Source: Corynebacterium deserti GIMN1.010
GTDB taxonomy: Bacteria; Actinomycetota; Actinomycetes; Mycobacteriales; Mycobacteriaceae
Assembly: GCF_001277995.1 (NCBI RefSeq)
Contig: NZ_CP009220.1
Coordinates: 372,001-436,000 of the forward strand
Direction: 5' to 3'
DNA: 64,000 nt
Of this stretch, positions 9,567 to 18,836 are shown one piece after another. The notes under the pieces are model-generated. The model worked only from the letters and a program-made list of their open reading frames with translations, was not told where the DNA came from and searched no databases. A program made the translations under genes and the position numbers. Within the stretch, counting starts at the first letter, position 1; each line of letters opens with the position of its first letter.

Positions 9567-11573
9567 TTAAATGTTACTCTGCTCGTCCAAAGTCTTCTCG
9601 ATCCAGGTGTAGATCAGCGATTCCACAAACGCCACCTGCTTATTATCCGACGCGCCCGCGTGCCCGCCCTCGGTGTTTTCGTAATAATCCACCGACTGCC
9701 CGGCATCACGCAGAGCTTGCGCAAAAAGACGCGCGTGCGCGGGGTGGACGCGGTCGTCTCGAGTTGAGGTTGTCACGAGCGCTGGGGGATAGGGGCGCTT
9801 TTCGACGCCCACCACCTTCCGCACCGGCGAGTACTTTTCAATAACCTCACGTTCCTCCGGCACATCAGGGTTGCCATACTCGGCCATCCACGAAGCGCCT
9901 GCTGACCAGGTGTGATAACGCAACATATCCGCCAACGGCACCTGCACCACGGCTGCGCCGAAGTGTTCTGGGTACTGAGTCAGCGCACCCGCGGTGAGCA
10001 ACCCACCATTGGATCCACCGCGAATCGCGATCTGTGCAGGGGTGGCATAGCCGCGCTCGACCAGATCCTCCAACACGGCCTTGTGGTCCTCCCACACCTT
10101 CATGCGGTTGAGCTTTGTTGCCTGCGAATGCCACTTCGGACCGAACTCACCTCCACCACGCAGGTTGGCTTCCACAAAGTAGTAGCCCTTTTCCAACCAC
10201 GCAATGCCGCGGGTCGGGGAGTGGCTTGGGGTAAGCGAAACCTCGAAGCCACCGTAAGCGTGGACCAGGGTGTTTTGTGGTTCTTCCTCGAAGGCTCCTG
10301 TAATAAAGTACGGAATCTTCGTCCCGTCCTTTGACATTGCCCAATGCTGACGCGTCTCCAACCCAGCATTATCAAACTGCAACGGCGCCTTCTTGATTAC
10401 CTGTAACCCCTCCGGCAACACCGCCCGGTATAGTGTCGCAGCCTCGGTAAAGCTCGCCGCCTGCACCCAGATTTCATCACCATCCAGCGGAGACGTCGCC
10501 ACAACATGCGCGGTGACATGCTCCGGAAGCTCAATGTGTTCATGCTCCGCTGTCGGATCACCCAGCGGCACCGTGACGATTTCCGTGGAGACATTATTAA
10601 GGAGCGTTAAAACCAGGAAATTCTTCGTCGTGGCCAATCCCTGCAGCGACGTCGACTCAGTAGGTGTAAACACAGGCTGAAAATCGCGTCCGCCCTCAAG
10701 GAACTCGTCCAACGGCAAAACACCCAAGCCACCCGCCGGAATCCCAGCGAAATCCGTCCGCGGACTCACAAAAATCCACTGCTTCTTCACAATGACATCG
10801 CAATCGGTCGGCACATCAAGCTTGACCAGGCCACCCTCGGTTTCCAGCGACGTCTCCGAGTTATAGAAATCCAACGACCTCGACACAAACGTCCGCTCAA
10901 AGCCGGGGCTTGCATCATGCCATGCATGCGTCGCCACATCCTGCTTCTCACCCGCAAAGAAGAGTTCTGCCTGCTCAAGCGAGGTTCCGCGCCGCCACTT
11001 GAGCACGCGCGCCGGGTACCCCGAATCCGTCAGTGACCCCTCGCCGGTATCCGTGCCCACCAGCAACGTATCCAGATCAACCCACGTGACATCGGACTTG
11101 GCCTCCTCCAACTCAAACGGCGAATCATCCACAAAAGACGCCGTGGCCAGATCAAACTCCCTAATCACCGTGGCATCAGCCCCGCCCCGCGACAACTTCA
11201 CCAACGCCCGATCAAACTCCGGCGAGCGCACAACCGCGCCCTTCCACACCCAGTTTTCGCCCTCAGCCCCAGCCAGCGCATCCACATCAATGAGCACATC
11301 CCACTCGGGCTGCTCACTGTAATAGGACTCCAAGGTGGTCGTGCGCCACACTCCACGGGGATGCTGCGCATCCCGCCAAAAGTTATACAGCTGCTCCCCA
11401 CGCCTGCTCACGTACGCAATGCGGTCATCGGTGTCTAATGCGGCCAGCAGCCTGGCTTCAAGGTCGTCTTTGCGTGCGCTTTTAAGCTTTTCGACGCTTT
11501 CCCCCGACCACTTCTTCGCCCACGCGAGCGCCTCCGGGGTGTCAATGTCTTCGAGGAAAGTGTAATTAGTCAT
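9567..11573 (-). CDS. Prolyl oligopeptidase family (S9) serine peptidase, copy 1
   Basis: A 668-residue protein with an N-terminal beta-propeller-like half and a C-terminal alpha/beta hydrolase. The nucleophile is Ser 521 in RGGSNGG, the acid is in TRDDRVHP (606-607), and the histidine is His 638 in EGGHAG. RGGGEFGPKWH at 472-482 is the typical S9A stretch before the active site. It should cleave short peptides, often after proline. First gene of the S9-M1-flippase cassette; all three are separated by six bases or overlap. A close paralogue lies at 28806-30830. Confidence 0.9.
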   Translation of the reverse strand: MTNYTFLEDIDTPEALAWAKKWSGESVEKLKSARKDDLEARLLAALDTDDRIAYVSRRGEQLYNFWRDAQHPRGVWRTTTLESYYSEQPEWDVLIDVDALAGAEGENWVWKGAVVRSPEFDRALVKLSRGGADATVIREFDLATASFVDDSPFELEEAKSDVTWVDLDTLLVGTDTGEGSLTDSGYPARVLKWRRGTSLEQAELFFAGEKQDVATHAWHDASPGFERTFVSRSLDFYNSETSLETEGGLVKLDVPTDCDVIVKKQWIFVSPRTDFAGIPAGGLGVLPLDEFLEGGRDFQPVFTPTESTSLQGLATTKNFLVLTLLNNVSTEIVTVPLGDPTAEHEHIELPEHVTAHVVATSPLDGDEIWVQAASFTEAATLYRAVLPEGLQVIKKAPLQFDNAGLETRQHWAMSKDGTKIPYFITGAFEEEPQNTLVHAYGGFEVSLTPSHSPTRGIAWLEKGYYFVEANLRGGGEFGPKWHSQATKLNRMKVWEDHKAVLEDLVERGYATPAQIAIRGGSNGGLLTAGALTQYPEHFGAAVVQVPLADMLRYHTWSAGASWMAEYGNPDVPEEREVIEKYSPVRKVVGVEKRPYPPALVTTSTRDDRVHPAHARLFAQALRDAGQSVDYYENTEGGHAGASDNKQVAFVESLIYTWIEKTLDEQSNI

Positions 11574-11621
11574 GCAGCCAGGTTAGTAGGGAAGGATTCC
11601 TAGCGTGGGCCGAGACCCACC

Positions 11622-12061
11622 TTAGCCAAAGAGTTCGAGGGGAGTGATTCCCATAAGGACGATGAAGAAATATTCCGAGTTCTTTTCTACAGAGACACCA
11701 ATTCCATCGAGTTGCTTCTCTGGGTAGCTTCCCTCAATGAGACGATCTTCTACATTGTTTCCTTCGAGTAGCTCATCGATTTCTGAAGACCTCGTCCGAA
11801 TCACTATGAAATAAGGGTCCGGATCTTCCTCGTGGATATAGGTGGCGTCGCCGTCAGCGAGGAATAGGTAGTAGGCACCGCCTATGAAACCAAATTCGTT
11901 GTCGATCGCGCGTCGGAGAATTGCTTCCGATCGAGCTTCAGCAACGGGGTCGATTACATGATCATTTGCACCATAGACTCGCTCCAATTCCCGTTCGTGA
12001 CGATCTGCCTGAGAGCTCCTGCCAGCGCGATCGTGGTCAATTTACGTGTGACGGCCTTCAT
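11622..12061 (-). pseudogene. Broken member of a small secreted-protein family
   Basis: From the ATG at 12061 the first 17 codons read MKAVTRKLTTIALAGAL, nearly the signal peptide of the intact paralogue at 12309-12887. The frame then leaves the family after a deletion. From about 12005 the family continues in another frame (ADRHERELERV, then ARSEAILRRAIDNEFGF, ending GIGVSVEKNSEYFFIVLM). The two parts are out of frame by two bases, so an internal deletion removed the cleavage region and linker and shifted the frame. The downstream 121-codon frame alone would start at TTG 11987 and lack export. Confidence 0.75.
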
Positions 12062-12204
12062 CACACTTGGCATATTTGAAGCATGAGGAAAAGGTAGGAG
12101 ATAGAAAGTTATCTAAGGGTTCCCAGCTTTTGGGCCTGTTACCACTCTGTTCGGATGACTATTACTTATATCCTTCGTATTTCCTGAACCCTTAACTGGC
12201 TGCT

Positions 12205-12237
12205 AAATCCTCATTGCACTACTAGGAATGAGGATTT
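12205..12237. repeat. Hairpin between secreted-protein paralogues
   Basis: AAATCCTCATT and AATGAGGATTT form a perfect 11-bp stem with an 11-base loop. Likely a transcription-ending hairpin within the paralogue array. Confidence 0.5.
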
Positions 12238-12257
12238 ATTCAAGATGGCAAGGAGGA

Positions 12258-12294
12258 AACCCAGCAACCATCCGGGGTAGGTGCTTGCTGGGTT
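12258..12294 (-). terminator. Hairpin downstream of the secreted protein gene
   Basis: AACCCAGCAA at 12258-12267 pairs with TTGCTGGGTT at 12285-12294, 15 bases past the stop of the minus-strand gene ending at 12309. No clear T-run follows. Confidence 0.5.
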
Positions 12295-12308
12295 AGGGAC
12301 GGGTGAAT

Positions 12309-12887
12309 TTAAGTCGAGGGGTCCCAAAGGGGGGCTTGCACTGTGCTCACTATTGCAACGAAGAAGTTCTCAGAGTTCCTTCCAACTGAAATGCCAAAGT
12401 TGGTGAGGGGTTGCTCTTCATCGACTTCAGTTTCAAGGAATAAAGTTTCAATAGCGTTTCCGGCGAGCAGTCTATCGATTTCTGCTTCGGTGGTTCGTAC
12501 TACAATTTCACCAGACACGGTATCGTAACCGATACTAAAGTTTGAATAGATATCGCCCTCGATAAAAAATTCGGAATCGGAATTATTTGGCTGAAAAGTG
12601 AGCTCATTGTTAAGGGCTCTTTGGAGGAGGACATCAGCTCGAGCGTCTTCAGTTGAGTTAACGGAGATGCCTAACTCGGCGCCGTGCGTGTTAATGACTC
12701 TTTCAAACTCGCGCTCAAGACGATCAGCTTTGGAACCGTTATTGTTGTTTCCACCGCCATTTGTGCTGCCGCCACCAGCTGAGCTGGATCCAAAGCTGGA
12801 TTGTGCGTCGGCAATCCCCACGGTGGTTGGTGTGATTAATGCGCCCGCCAGCGCGAACGTCACGATTTTTCGTGCAAAAGTATTCAT
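12309..12887 (-). CDS. Small secreted protein, intact family member A
   Basis: A 192-residue exported protein. A signal peptide of about 28 residues ends in IADAQSSF, followed by a low-complexity Gly/Asn/Ser linker (about 33-52) and a folded domain. Domain landmarks shared by its neighbours are ADRLEREFERVINTHG, LLQRALNNELTF, EIDRLLAGNAIE and the closing FGISVGRNSENFFVAIVS. The layout of helices and the final strand vaguely recalls CAP/SCP-like secreted domains, but key histidines are not evident, so function is unknown. It is one of five members (two intact) within 6 kb. Confidence 0.7.
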   Translation of the reverse strand: MNTFARKIVTFALAGALITPTTVGIADAQSSFGSSSAGGGSTNGGGNNNNGSKADRLEREFERVINTHGAELGISVNSTEDARADVLLQRALNNELTFQPNNSDSEFFIEGDIYSNFSIGYDTVSGEIVVRTTEAEIDRLLAGNAIETLFLETEVDEEQPLTNFGISVGRNSENFFVAIVSTVQAPLWDPST

Positions 12888-13131
12888 AAATTAAACATAT
12901 ATGAAGCGCATTGCAAAAACAGTAGAAGAGTTGAGATTATTAGATTTTCTACCCGATAATAGGGGTGGTAGCAGCCGTGAAGGAAAGTCCTCGTCCTGCT
13001 CATTTTGCCGTGTTTGAGGTAGGGCTTGATAGCGATTGGCTCACGGCTTTAGGAGCGTTAGTGTCTTCCTTGCGTTTCCATTCCGCTCGCTCCAGCCCTC
13101 TTCCAAAGTTTGATTTGGAGATGAATCGCTT

Positions 13132-13578
13132 CTAACGTGGGCCGAGATCTTCCTCCACGATTGCTAGGTAGTAATACTTGCCGTCTTTACCTACGGCGAC
13201 TCCGTTGTTCGAATGACAGCGGGTGGGAGCCCGGTCTTCAGTCTCGTTGTATCCATTCAGGATACTTAGATCCGATGCTGCCTCCTCGGGAGTTAACGGA
13301 TAGGTCTTGGAGTACAAGCTGGCAGTTTCATCGTCCGCCCGATAGAAATCTTGGACGAAATTAATCTGGCCATCCAGTGCTCGGTGCATGAGTTTCTCTG
13401 CGAAGAGTTTGGTGGCGTCGTTCGGAACAAAGCCAGTACCAATGTAATTGTCTTCATACGCCTTTTCGAGGTCTCTTGACAGCTGTTTGGGGTGTGAAGG
13501 CTCAGAATAGGCGGAGCTAGAACGAAAGCTAGATTGCGCTTCGGACGCAACCGTGCCAAGATTTAGAGTTTTCGAGAA
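13132..13578 (-). pseudogene. Broken secreted-protein family member without a start
   Basis: The minus frame is open from 13578 to the stop at 13132 and reads VASEAQSSF, then RDLEKAYEDNY, KLMHRALDGQI and GVAVGKDGKYYYLAIV, matching the family from the signal cleavage region to the end. It has no ATG, GTG or TTG before 13389. A TAA at 13581 precedes what should be the signal peptide, so the 5' end is destroyed. The 85-codon frame from 13389 alone would be an unexported fragment. Confidence 0.7.
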
Positions 13579-13746
13579 TTATTGTCACCTCTGTTTGGTC
13601 GGGTCTAAACATTGGCGTTGAACTCGGAAAGTCATACCTCTTCAGAAGCGCTTTTAAGCGATTTTCACGGTCGCATTCATGCAAATTTATATTTGGAAAA
13701 TCCGGACGCTTAAATAGCCTGCTAGCGACTGTGACCGAAAAGGTAT

Positions 13747-14256
13747 CTAACTAATCTGTACGGTGACCATGTAATACTGCCCATTGCTCTTTTTCACTAA
13801 AACTCCTACTTCACCAGACTCGGTCGGGTTCTCTGGATCTAAGCCTGCGGTCATTTGCTGCATGATCTGAATTTCTCGATCAATTTCTTCTGGAGGAATA
13901 ACCGCGAGTATCACGTTAGTGGAATCAAAATAGTCGGCGAAGAATCGATCTTCAAGGAGTGGGAGTTCATTGTTTAAAGCGCGATGATAATAATCTTCTG
14001 CTATTTCTTCAGCTTCTGAACTCTTGGCAAGACCTGCGGTGGTGTGAAACTTTATAAGTTCATTCTCCAGAATTATCGCCTTAGGGTCTTCGGTTTCCGT
14101 CGCACTAATTGTGTTTCCGAAGTCATCTTCGATGCTGCCAAAAGTGCTGGAACCTGAAACGAAGCTTGATTGAGCATCGCTGATGCCAGATCCAAGGGTG
14201 AGAAGACTTGCAAAGACTAGCGCTGCAACTGCCGTGGCGCGCTTAAATGTATGCAT
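13747..14256 (-). CDS. Small secreted protein, intact family member B
   Basis: A 169-residue exported protein. The signal peptide runs to about residue 29 (GSGISDAQSSF, the same cleavage motif as member A). A domain follows with AEDYYHRALNNELPLLED and a closing VGVLVKKSNGQYYMVTVQ strand. It shares order and motifs with member A but lacks the Gly/Asn linker. No catalytic residues can be named. The final strand is reminiscent of CAP domains, but this is weak. It is the first gene of the decaying array, immediately beside an IS3 scrap. Confidence 0.7.
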   Translation of the reverse strand: MHTFKRATAVAALVFASLLTLGSGISDAQSSFVSGSSTFGSIEDDFGNTISATETEDPKAIILENELIKFHTTAGLAKSSEAEEIAEDYYHRALNNELPLLEDRFFADYFDSTNVILAVIPPEEIDREIQIMQQMTAGLDPENPTESGEVGVLVKKSNGQYYMVTVQIS

Positions 14257-14345
14257 AGCATAAGTTATACATTAGTTTTCTTTAAGGGGACGGGTAAGTG
14301 TTCATGAGGTTGCTCATGCCATTGAAGTTGAGGAGGGAAAGCCCC

Positions 14346-14455
14346 TGAAGTGTCCCAGGTTTTGTTACGTCTGAGTAGAAGCGAAAATCTAGTACATGCC
14401 AAAGAAGTTTGACCAGGAAGCCAAGAACCGGGTGGTCCGCCTGGCAGAGGATCGT
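14346..14455 (+). mobile_element. Left-end scrap of an IS3-family element
   Basis: The terminal repeat and the first codons of orfA (MPKKFDQEAKNRVVR at 14397) match the left end of the IS3 element at 34059-35366 with few differences. The match stops abruptly near 14455, so only about 110 bases remain. It marks the left side of the segment carrying the catalase. Confidence 0.85.
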
Positions 14456-15146
14456 TTTCGAAGCGGGCTGCTCCGAGCATGGCGTCTAGTTCATCTTTGG
14501 TTTTCATTGACGTTGATGCTATCTGTATCGTCGCGAGCGCTAATGTCATTTGACGCACATCACCCCACGACCGCTAGCCTTCTATTGGGAGTTGGTGCAT
14601 TTTTGGGTATGGATCGGTAGGGCGGACCCGATTATTATCCTGGTTCGACGCCTTTATGTGGACCAGTGCTTTTCCAGGCGGGTTCGGGGAGCGACCATAA
14701 GCACATCCCTGATCTCCTTTGTGCTGACGCGGCATCGATTTGCTTGGCTTATGGTCTTTCGCCAAGCGGGTTGGAACTTTGCCAGCATCTCACTGCGGTA
14801 GGTTCCTTGCTTTTCTTTAAGAAACTTATCCTGCTCTTTCCAGTCGCGACAGTCATCCTGTGCGCGTGGAGAGGGTGTGATGAATGTGGATGATACCTCC
14901 TGTAGGAGGCGTCTGCACGACCAGGAGAACCCCTTTGCGTTGCACGATCGGCTTCACCCCGCACCGTCAGAGGCGGAGTCGGCGCTTGGAAATGTGGGCG
15001 TCGTCACGCTTGCGGACCCGAAAAACAACAAAAACACTCATCGGGATTCGACAGGCCCCAGGTGAGAGTGTGGGGGCTGACTCGTCAGGCTGGTTTTCTC
15101 TATCCTCGCGTATATAACCAATAACCGATTTGTAGGAGGAGAGAAG
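14456..15146. other. Unassigned junk between IS3 scrap and catalase
   Basis: No convincing gene. Short minus-strand frames look partly coding. One near 14456-14558 (MKTKDELDAMLGAARFE) is cut by the IS3 scrap. Another, about 14660-14950, reads KEQDKFLKEKQGTYRSEML without a clear start. They may be remnants of genes or of another element; I recognise neither. Confidence 0.4.
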
Positions 15147-17309
15147 ATGGCCCCGAAGAACAACCCCGCAGCCTCCCCGCAGGGCGATAAGGCCCCCGGC
15201 ACCCCAGGCAATGCCACCCCAGACAAGAACGAGCCCACTATTCCGACCACGCCTCCCGAACGTAAAGCGGACCAGCAGCCGCCGTCGGCAGTTTCCCCGA
15301 CTGGCTGCCCGTTCCACATCGGCGCAGGTGAGTCCGATCCCCGCGCCCAGCAGGGTGAGTACCTGACCACAGCTCAGGGTGCACGCCTGAGCGAGACCAG
15401 CCACTCGCTGCGCGCCGGCACCCGTGGTCCCTTGCTCATGCAGGACCACCATTTCCGCGAAAAGATCACCCACTTCGACCACGAGCGCATCCCTGAGCGC
15501 GTGGTCCACGCGCGCGGCGCAGGCGCACACGGCGTGTTCAAAGCCAATGGTGCAGCCTCTAAGATTTCCAAGGCGGGTGTGTTTGCCAAGGATAAGGAAA
15601 CCCCCGTATTCGTGCGCTTTTCCACTGTGCTGGGTTCCCGTGGCTCCGCTGACAGCGTGCGCGACACCCGCGGCTGGGGCGTGAAGTTCTATACCGATGA
15701 GGGCACCTGGGACCTGGTGGGCAACAACATCCCGGTTTTCTTCATCCAGGATGGCATCAAGTTCCCGGACGTCGTCCACGCCGCTAAACCGCACCCGGAC
15801 CGGGAGATCCCCCAGGCGCAAAGTGCGCATGACACGTTCTGGGACTTCGCGGGCCTTCACACGGAGGCCACTCACCACACCTTCTGGAACATGTCGGACC
15901 GTGGAATCCCCCGTTCCTTCCGCACTATGGAGGGCTTCGGCATCCATACCTTCCGCATGATCAACGACGCCGGTGAGACCACCCTGGTCAAGTTCCACTT
16001 CAAGCCACGTCTCGGCGTCCACTCCCAAGTGTGGGAGGAAGCGCAGATCACCGGTGGCGTGGACCCGGACTTCCACCGTCGCGATCTCGCCGATGCCATC
16101 GAGGCCGGCTCCTACCCCGAGTGGGACCTGGGTGTCCAGGTCTTCCCGGACACCAAGGAGCAGATGTTCGAGGGCATTGATCTGCTCGACCCGACGAAGA
16201 TCGTCCCAGAGGAGCTCGCCCCGGTGGAGATCATCGGCACCCTGACCTTGAACAGGAACCCAGGCAACTACTTCGAGGAGACCGAACAGGTCGCCTTCCA
16301 CCCGGGCCACCTGGTTCCCGGTATTGACGTAACCAATGACCCGTTGCTGCAGGCACGCCTCTTTTCCTACCTGGATACCCAGATCAGCAGGCTGGGCGGG
16401 CCGAATTTCTCCCAGCTGCCGATCAACCGCCCGCACGCGCCCGTCAACGACAACCTCCGCGATGGCATGTACCAACAGGGCGCGCATACGGGCATCGCAC
16501 CCTACAAGCCGAACAGCCTGGATGAGGGCAACCCCACCGAGGCGAGTGTCAGCGAGGGTGCACTTATCGATGTCCCGCAACCCGTTGAGGGCCACATCAC
16601 CCGTGAGAACCCGGCCTCCTTCGAGGACCACTTCTCACAGCCGCGCATGTTCTACCTGTCCCTGTCGGACGTGGAGAAGCAGCACCTGACCGACGCATTC
16701 TCTTTCGAGCTGGGCAAGTGCTACGAGGAGAACGTGAAGCTCCGGTACCTTGACGTTCTGGCTCACGTGGACCAGGGCCTGGCAGAGGCCGTCGCGGACA
16801 ACCTTGGCCTGCCCCACCCGGAGCCTCAAGACGTCGCCGACGTGCAACCATCTCCTGCTCTGTCCCAGGTGGGCGGCACCTGGCCCGTCGACGGCCGTCA
16901 GGTCGCGGTTCTGATCAACTCCGAAGCAGACCTCGATGGTGTGGGTACGCTTCTCGATACCCTCTTCGACGACGGCGTGACTCCGCTGATCGTATCGGAT
17001 AAGGGCGGCACCGTTACTACAGATGGTGCGGAGGTCTCCGTCTCACGCACCTACCTCACCGCGCGCTCCATTGAGTTCGATGCTGTCGTGGTGGTCAACC
17101 CTCCTGCGATCCCGGAGGTGGCCACAATGTTGGGTGAATTTGAGCGCCACAAGAAGGCAATCATCCTGGCCGGGCCGGATGCCGACGTCGCACTGGGTGC
17201 TGCTCGCGTTGCAGTCAACCAGCCCGGTATCGTCGCCGTCGACTCTCCTTCCCAGGCTGCAAAGCCGGTGACGGAGCTTCTCGCCTCTCACCGCGTCTGG
17301 GAGCGGTAG
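15147..17309 (+). CDS. katE: Large-subunit haem catalase (clade 2, HPII type)
   Basis: A 720-residue monofunctional catalase that dismutates hydrogen peroxide. The distal histidine is in RVVHARGAG, the family signature region in [13 protein letters not shown], and the haem-ligand tyrosine in [10 protein letters not shown]. Beyond the 500-residue core it has the C-terminal flavodoxin/DJ-1-like domain of large catalases (from about 590: [29 protein letters not shown]). The proline-rich N-terminal extension is also typical. A strong ribosome-binding site (GGAGGAG, 15135-15141) precedes the ATG. It is GC-rich unlike its neighbours, with an IS3 scrap upstream and a long inverted repeat downstream, so it was probably acquired by transfer. 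Confidence 0.93.
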   Translation: MAPKNNPAASPQGDKAPGTPGNATPDKNEPTIPTTPPERKADQQPPSAVSPTGCPFHIGAGESDPRAQQGEYLTTAQGARLSETSHSLRAGTRGPLLMQDHHFREKITHFDHERIPERVVHARGAGAHGVFKANGAASKISKAGVFAKDKETPVFVRFSTVLGSRGSADSVRDTRGWGVKFYTDEGTWDLVGNNIPVFFIQDGIKFPDVVHAAKPHPDREIPQAQSAHDTFWDFAGLHTEATHHTFWNMSDRGIPRSFRTMEGFGIHTFRMINDAGETTLVKFHFKPRLGVHSQVWEEAQITGGVDPDFHRRDLADAIEAGSYPEWDLGVQVFPDTKEQMFEGIDLLDPTKIVPEELAPVEIIGTLTLNRNPGNYFEETEQVAFHPGHLVPGIDVTNDPLLQARLFSYLDTQISRLGGPNFSQLPINRPHAPVNDNLRDGMYQQGAHTGIAPYKPNSLDEGNPTEASVSEGALIDVPQPVEGHITRENPASFEDHFSQPRMFYLSLSDVEKQHLTDAFSFELGKCYEENVKLRYLDVLAHVDQGLAEAVADNLGLPHPEPQDVADVQPSPALSQVGGTWPVDGRQVAVLINSEADLDGVGTLLDTLFDDGVTPLIVSDKGGTVTTDGAEVSVSRTYLTARSIEFDAVVVVNPPAIPEVATMLGEFERHKKAIILAGPDADVALGAARVAVNQPGIVAVDSPSQAAKPVTELLASHRVWER

Positions 17310-17559
17310 GAGGAAATTGTTGATATCGTGGCATCCGGAAATCGCCGGATCTGCCGGGTGCCATGATGAGGCTCACTTAATGATTGCGGTGTGCAACAGT
17401 CGCACAGTCCTGTCGAATCGGTGCGTGAATGTTTTTGCAGCGTGCTGCCCTGCATCTACTTTCTAGGGATCGGGTCCACATTCCTCCAACAGTTTCCACA
17501 GCATATGAGATGATTGTGCTTTACTGACTGCTTCGAGGCGTTTGGCTCTCAGAATTTCA

Positions 17560-17610
17560 AGGTCTAAAAAGGCGTCACAAGCTATTGGCTTGTGACACCT
17601 TTTTAGACCT
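17560..17610. repeat. 23-bp inverted repeat (one mismatch) with 5-base loop
   Basis: The arms at 17560-17582 and 17588-17610 pair over 23 bases with a single C/A mismatch, beginning AGGTCTAAAAAGG and ending CCTTTTTAGACCT. The A-run and T-run flanks make a bidirectional terminator plausible, 250 bases after the catalase. The unusual length also allows the end of a decayed mobile element. Confidence 0.7.
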
Positions 17611-17644
17611 AGTGAAAGACCAATTGGAATTTGATCAGTTGTGA

Positions 17645-17740
17645 TTAACCCATAATTGGGGGAAGAGTCACGTAGGAGTACTCAGAGTTTTTCCAACTGC
17701 AATACCGAAGGGGATAGAAGTACCGGAGAGATCTCCGAAG
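17645..17740 (-). pseudogene. C-terminal stub of a fifth secreted-family member
   Basis: Minus-strand reading gives PFGIAVGKNSEYSYVTLPP ending IMG before TAA at 17647-17645, clearly the closing strand of the secreted family at 12309-14256. Upstream the similarity is lost and no start exists. The catalase segment thus sits inside what was once a longer paralogue array. Confidence 0.65.
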
Positions 17741-17806
17741 TCTCAGGACGCCCGATAACTTCCATAGTCTCGACAGTTCCCAATCTTGCAGAACTTAAAA
17801 CCCCAA

Positions 17807-18337
17807 CTACCTAGGGCGTGATTCGCAGCCGATGCCGTCGCGGTCACGGTCGAAATGTGTGCCGTAGCCTGGATCGCTTTGGCGGATTGGCCTTCCCAGA
17901 ACGTTCCATACTTCGGTGCAGTTTTTGTAGGTGAGGTTAGTCTGTACTGGGGCAGGAGCGACAGCCTGAGGAGCAACTGCCTGAGGCGCAGGCGCGACAG
18001 CCTGCGGAGCCGGCTCAACTACCTGAGGTGCCACTGCAGGGGGATTTGGAATGATTCCGGGGAGGGGATTTGGGATCATGCGCTGTTGTACTGCCCAGTG
18101 CACACCACCTGCGATAAGTCCGCCGACTGCCGCGATAGCTGCGACACCGACGATGATGTCCCGGTTGGAGAGGTCAGAATCTTCGGAATCCTCTGAACTT
18201 CCTGAGCTGGTGCCGCTGCTCAACTCAGACGACACGGAGGCGTCAGTGTCTGTATCCACGGTTTGCGCCTGCACTGGTGAGATGGCGGAAAAGGCGATCG
18301 CGGTTGTCGCGAGCATGGTGATGATGGTTTTACGCAT
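17807..18337 (-). CDS. Excalibur-domain exported protein
   Basis: About 176 residues. A signal peptide ends near PVQAQT, then comes an acidic Ser-rich segment, one transmembrane helix (RDIIVGVAAIAAVGGLIAGGV), a repeated VAPAPQA proline-alanine stalk and a C-terminal excalibur calcium-binding domain. The domain shows the conserved YKNCTEVWNVLG, DRDRDGIGCE and both cysteines. Likely surface-exposed; the role is unknown. The frame is open nine codons further upstream, but the ATG at 18337 (MRKT) gives the best signal peptide. Confidence 0.8.
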   Translation of the reverse strand: MRKTIITMLATTAIAFSAISPVQAQTVDTDTDASVSSELSSGTSSGSSEDSEDSDLSNRDIIVGVAAIAAVGGLIAGGVHWAVQQRMIPNPLPGIIPNPPAVAPQVVEPAPQAVAPAPQAVAPQAVAPAPVQTNLTYKNCTEVWNVLGRPIRQSDPGYGTHFDRDRDGIGCESRPR

Positions 18338-18836
18338 GCTAATCATCTTGGCACAAGCTGGCAAAATTATTACTATTTCCTGTCATCGTTCCCCTTTTTC
18401 CGGTGTATAGGAGAGACTATTTTCCAGGCATCTAGCACGCAGGCGCCCGGTCAAGCTACATGCCCAGTGCAAGCTTTTTGCTTATCGACGCCCCCTTCAC
18501 CACAATCCACCCAGCCCCAATGCACCTTTATTTAGATACCAATCGCATTGCATTTCCCTCGTAGGGTGCCGAAATTAGGTTGGGTTGGAGGAAAACGATT
18601 TACACACAATGCCACCAGCTGCTCATTATCTATGCAAGATGGATTTAATTTGACAATCTTTGGATGAAGTTGAATCGGAGTGCTTTTACTTGGCGGGGAT
18701 GGTGTGAGGCCAAGCAACTGTGTCGTAGCTGATTGGTTATCAAATACTATTTTTCAGAAGCTTCTAGACCAAAAGGGAGTTGCATAATGCCACTTCCGCA
18801 CACAGCCCGTGAGTGCTGTAATTGATTACGGGGAAT
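18338..18836. other. Non-coding gap before the FUSC gene
   Basis: No supported gene. A minus frame at 18532-18717 ends PNFGTLRGKCNAIGI and could be the tail of a lost secreted protein, but it has no convincing start or recognisable family. No structured RNA recognised. Confidence 0.4.

Noticed and set aside
14967..16631. 554-codon minus-strand frame opposite the catalase
   Set aside because: It lies wholly antisense to a clear catalase in a GC-rich gene, where long shadow frames are common; the protein resembles nothing.
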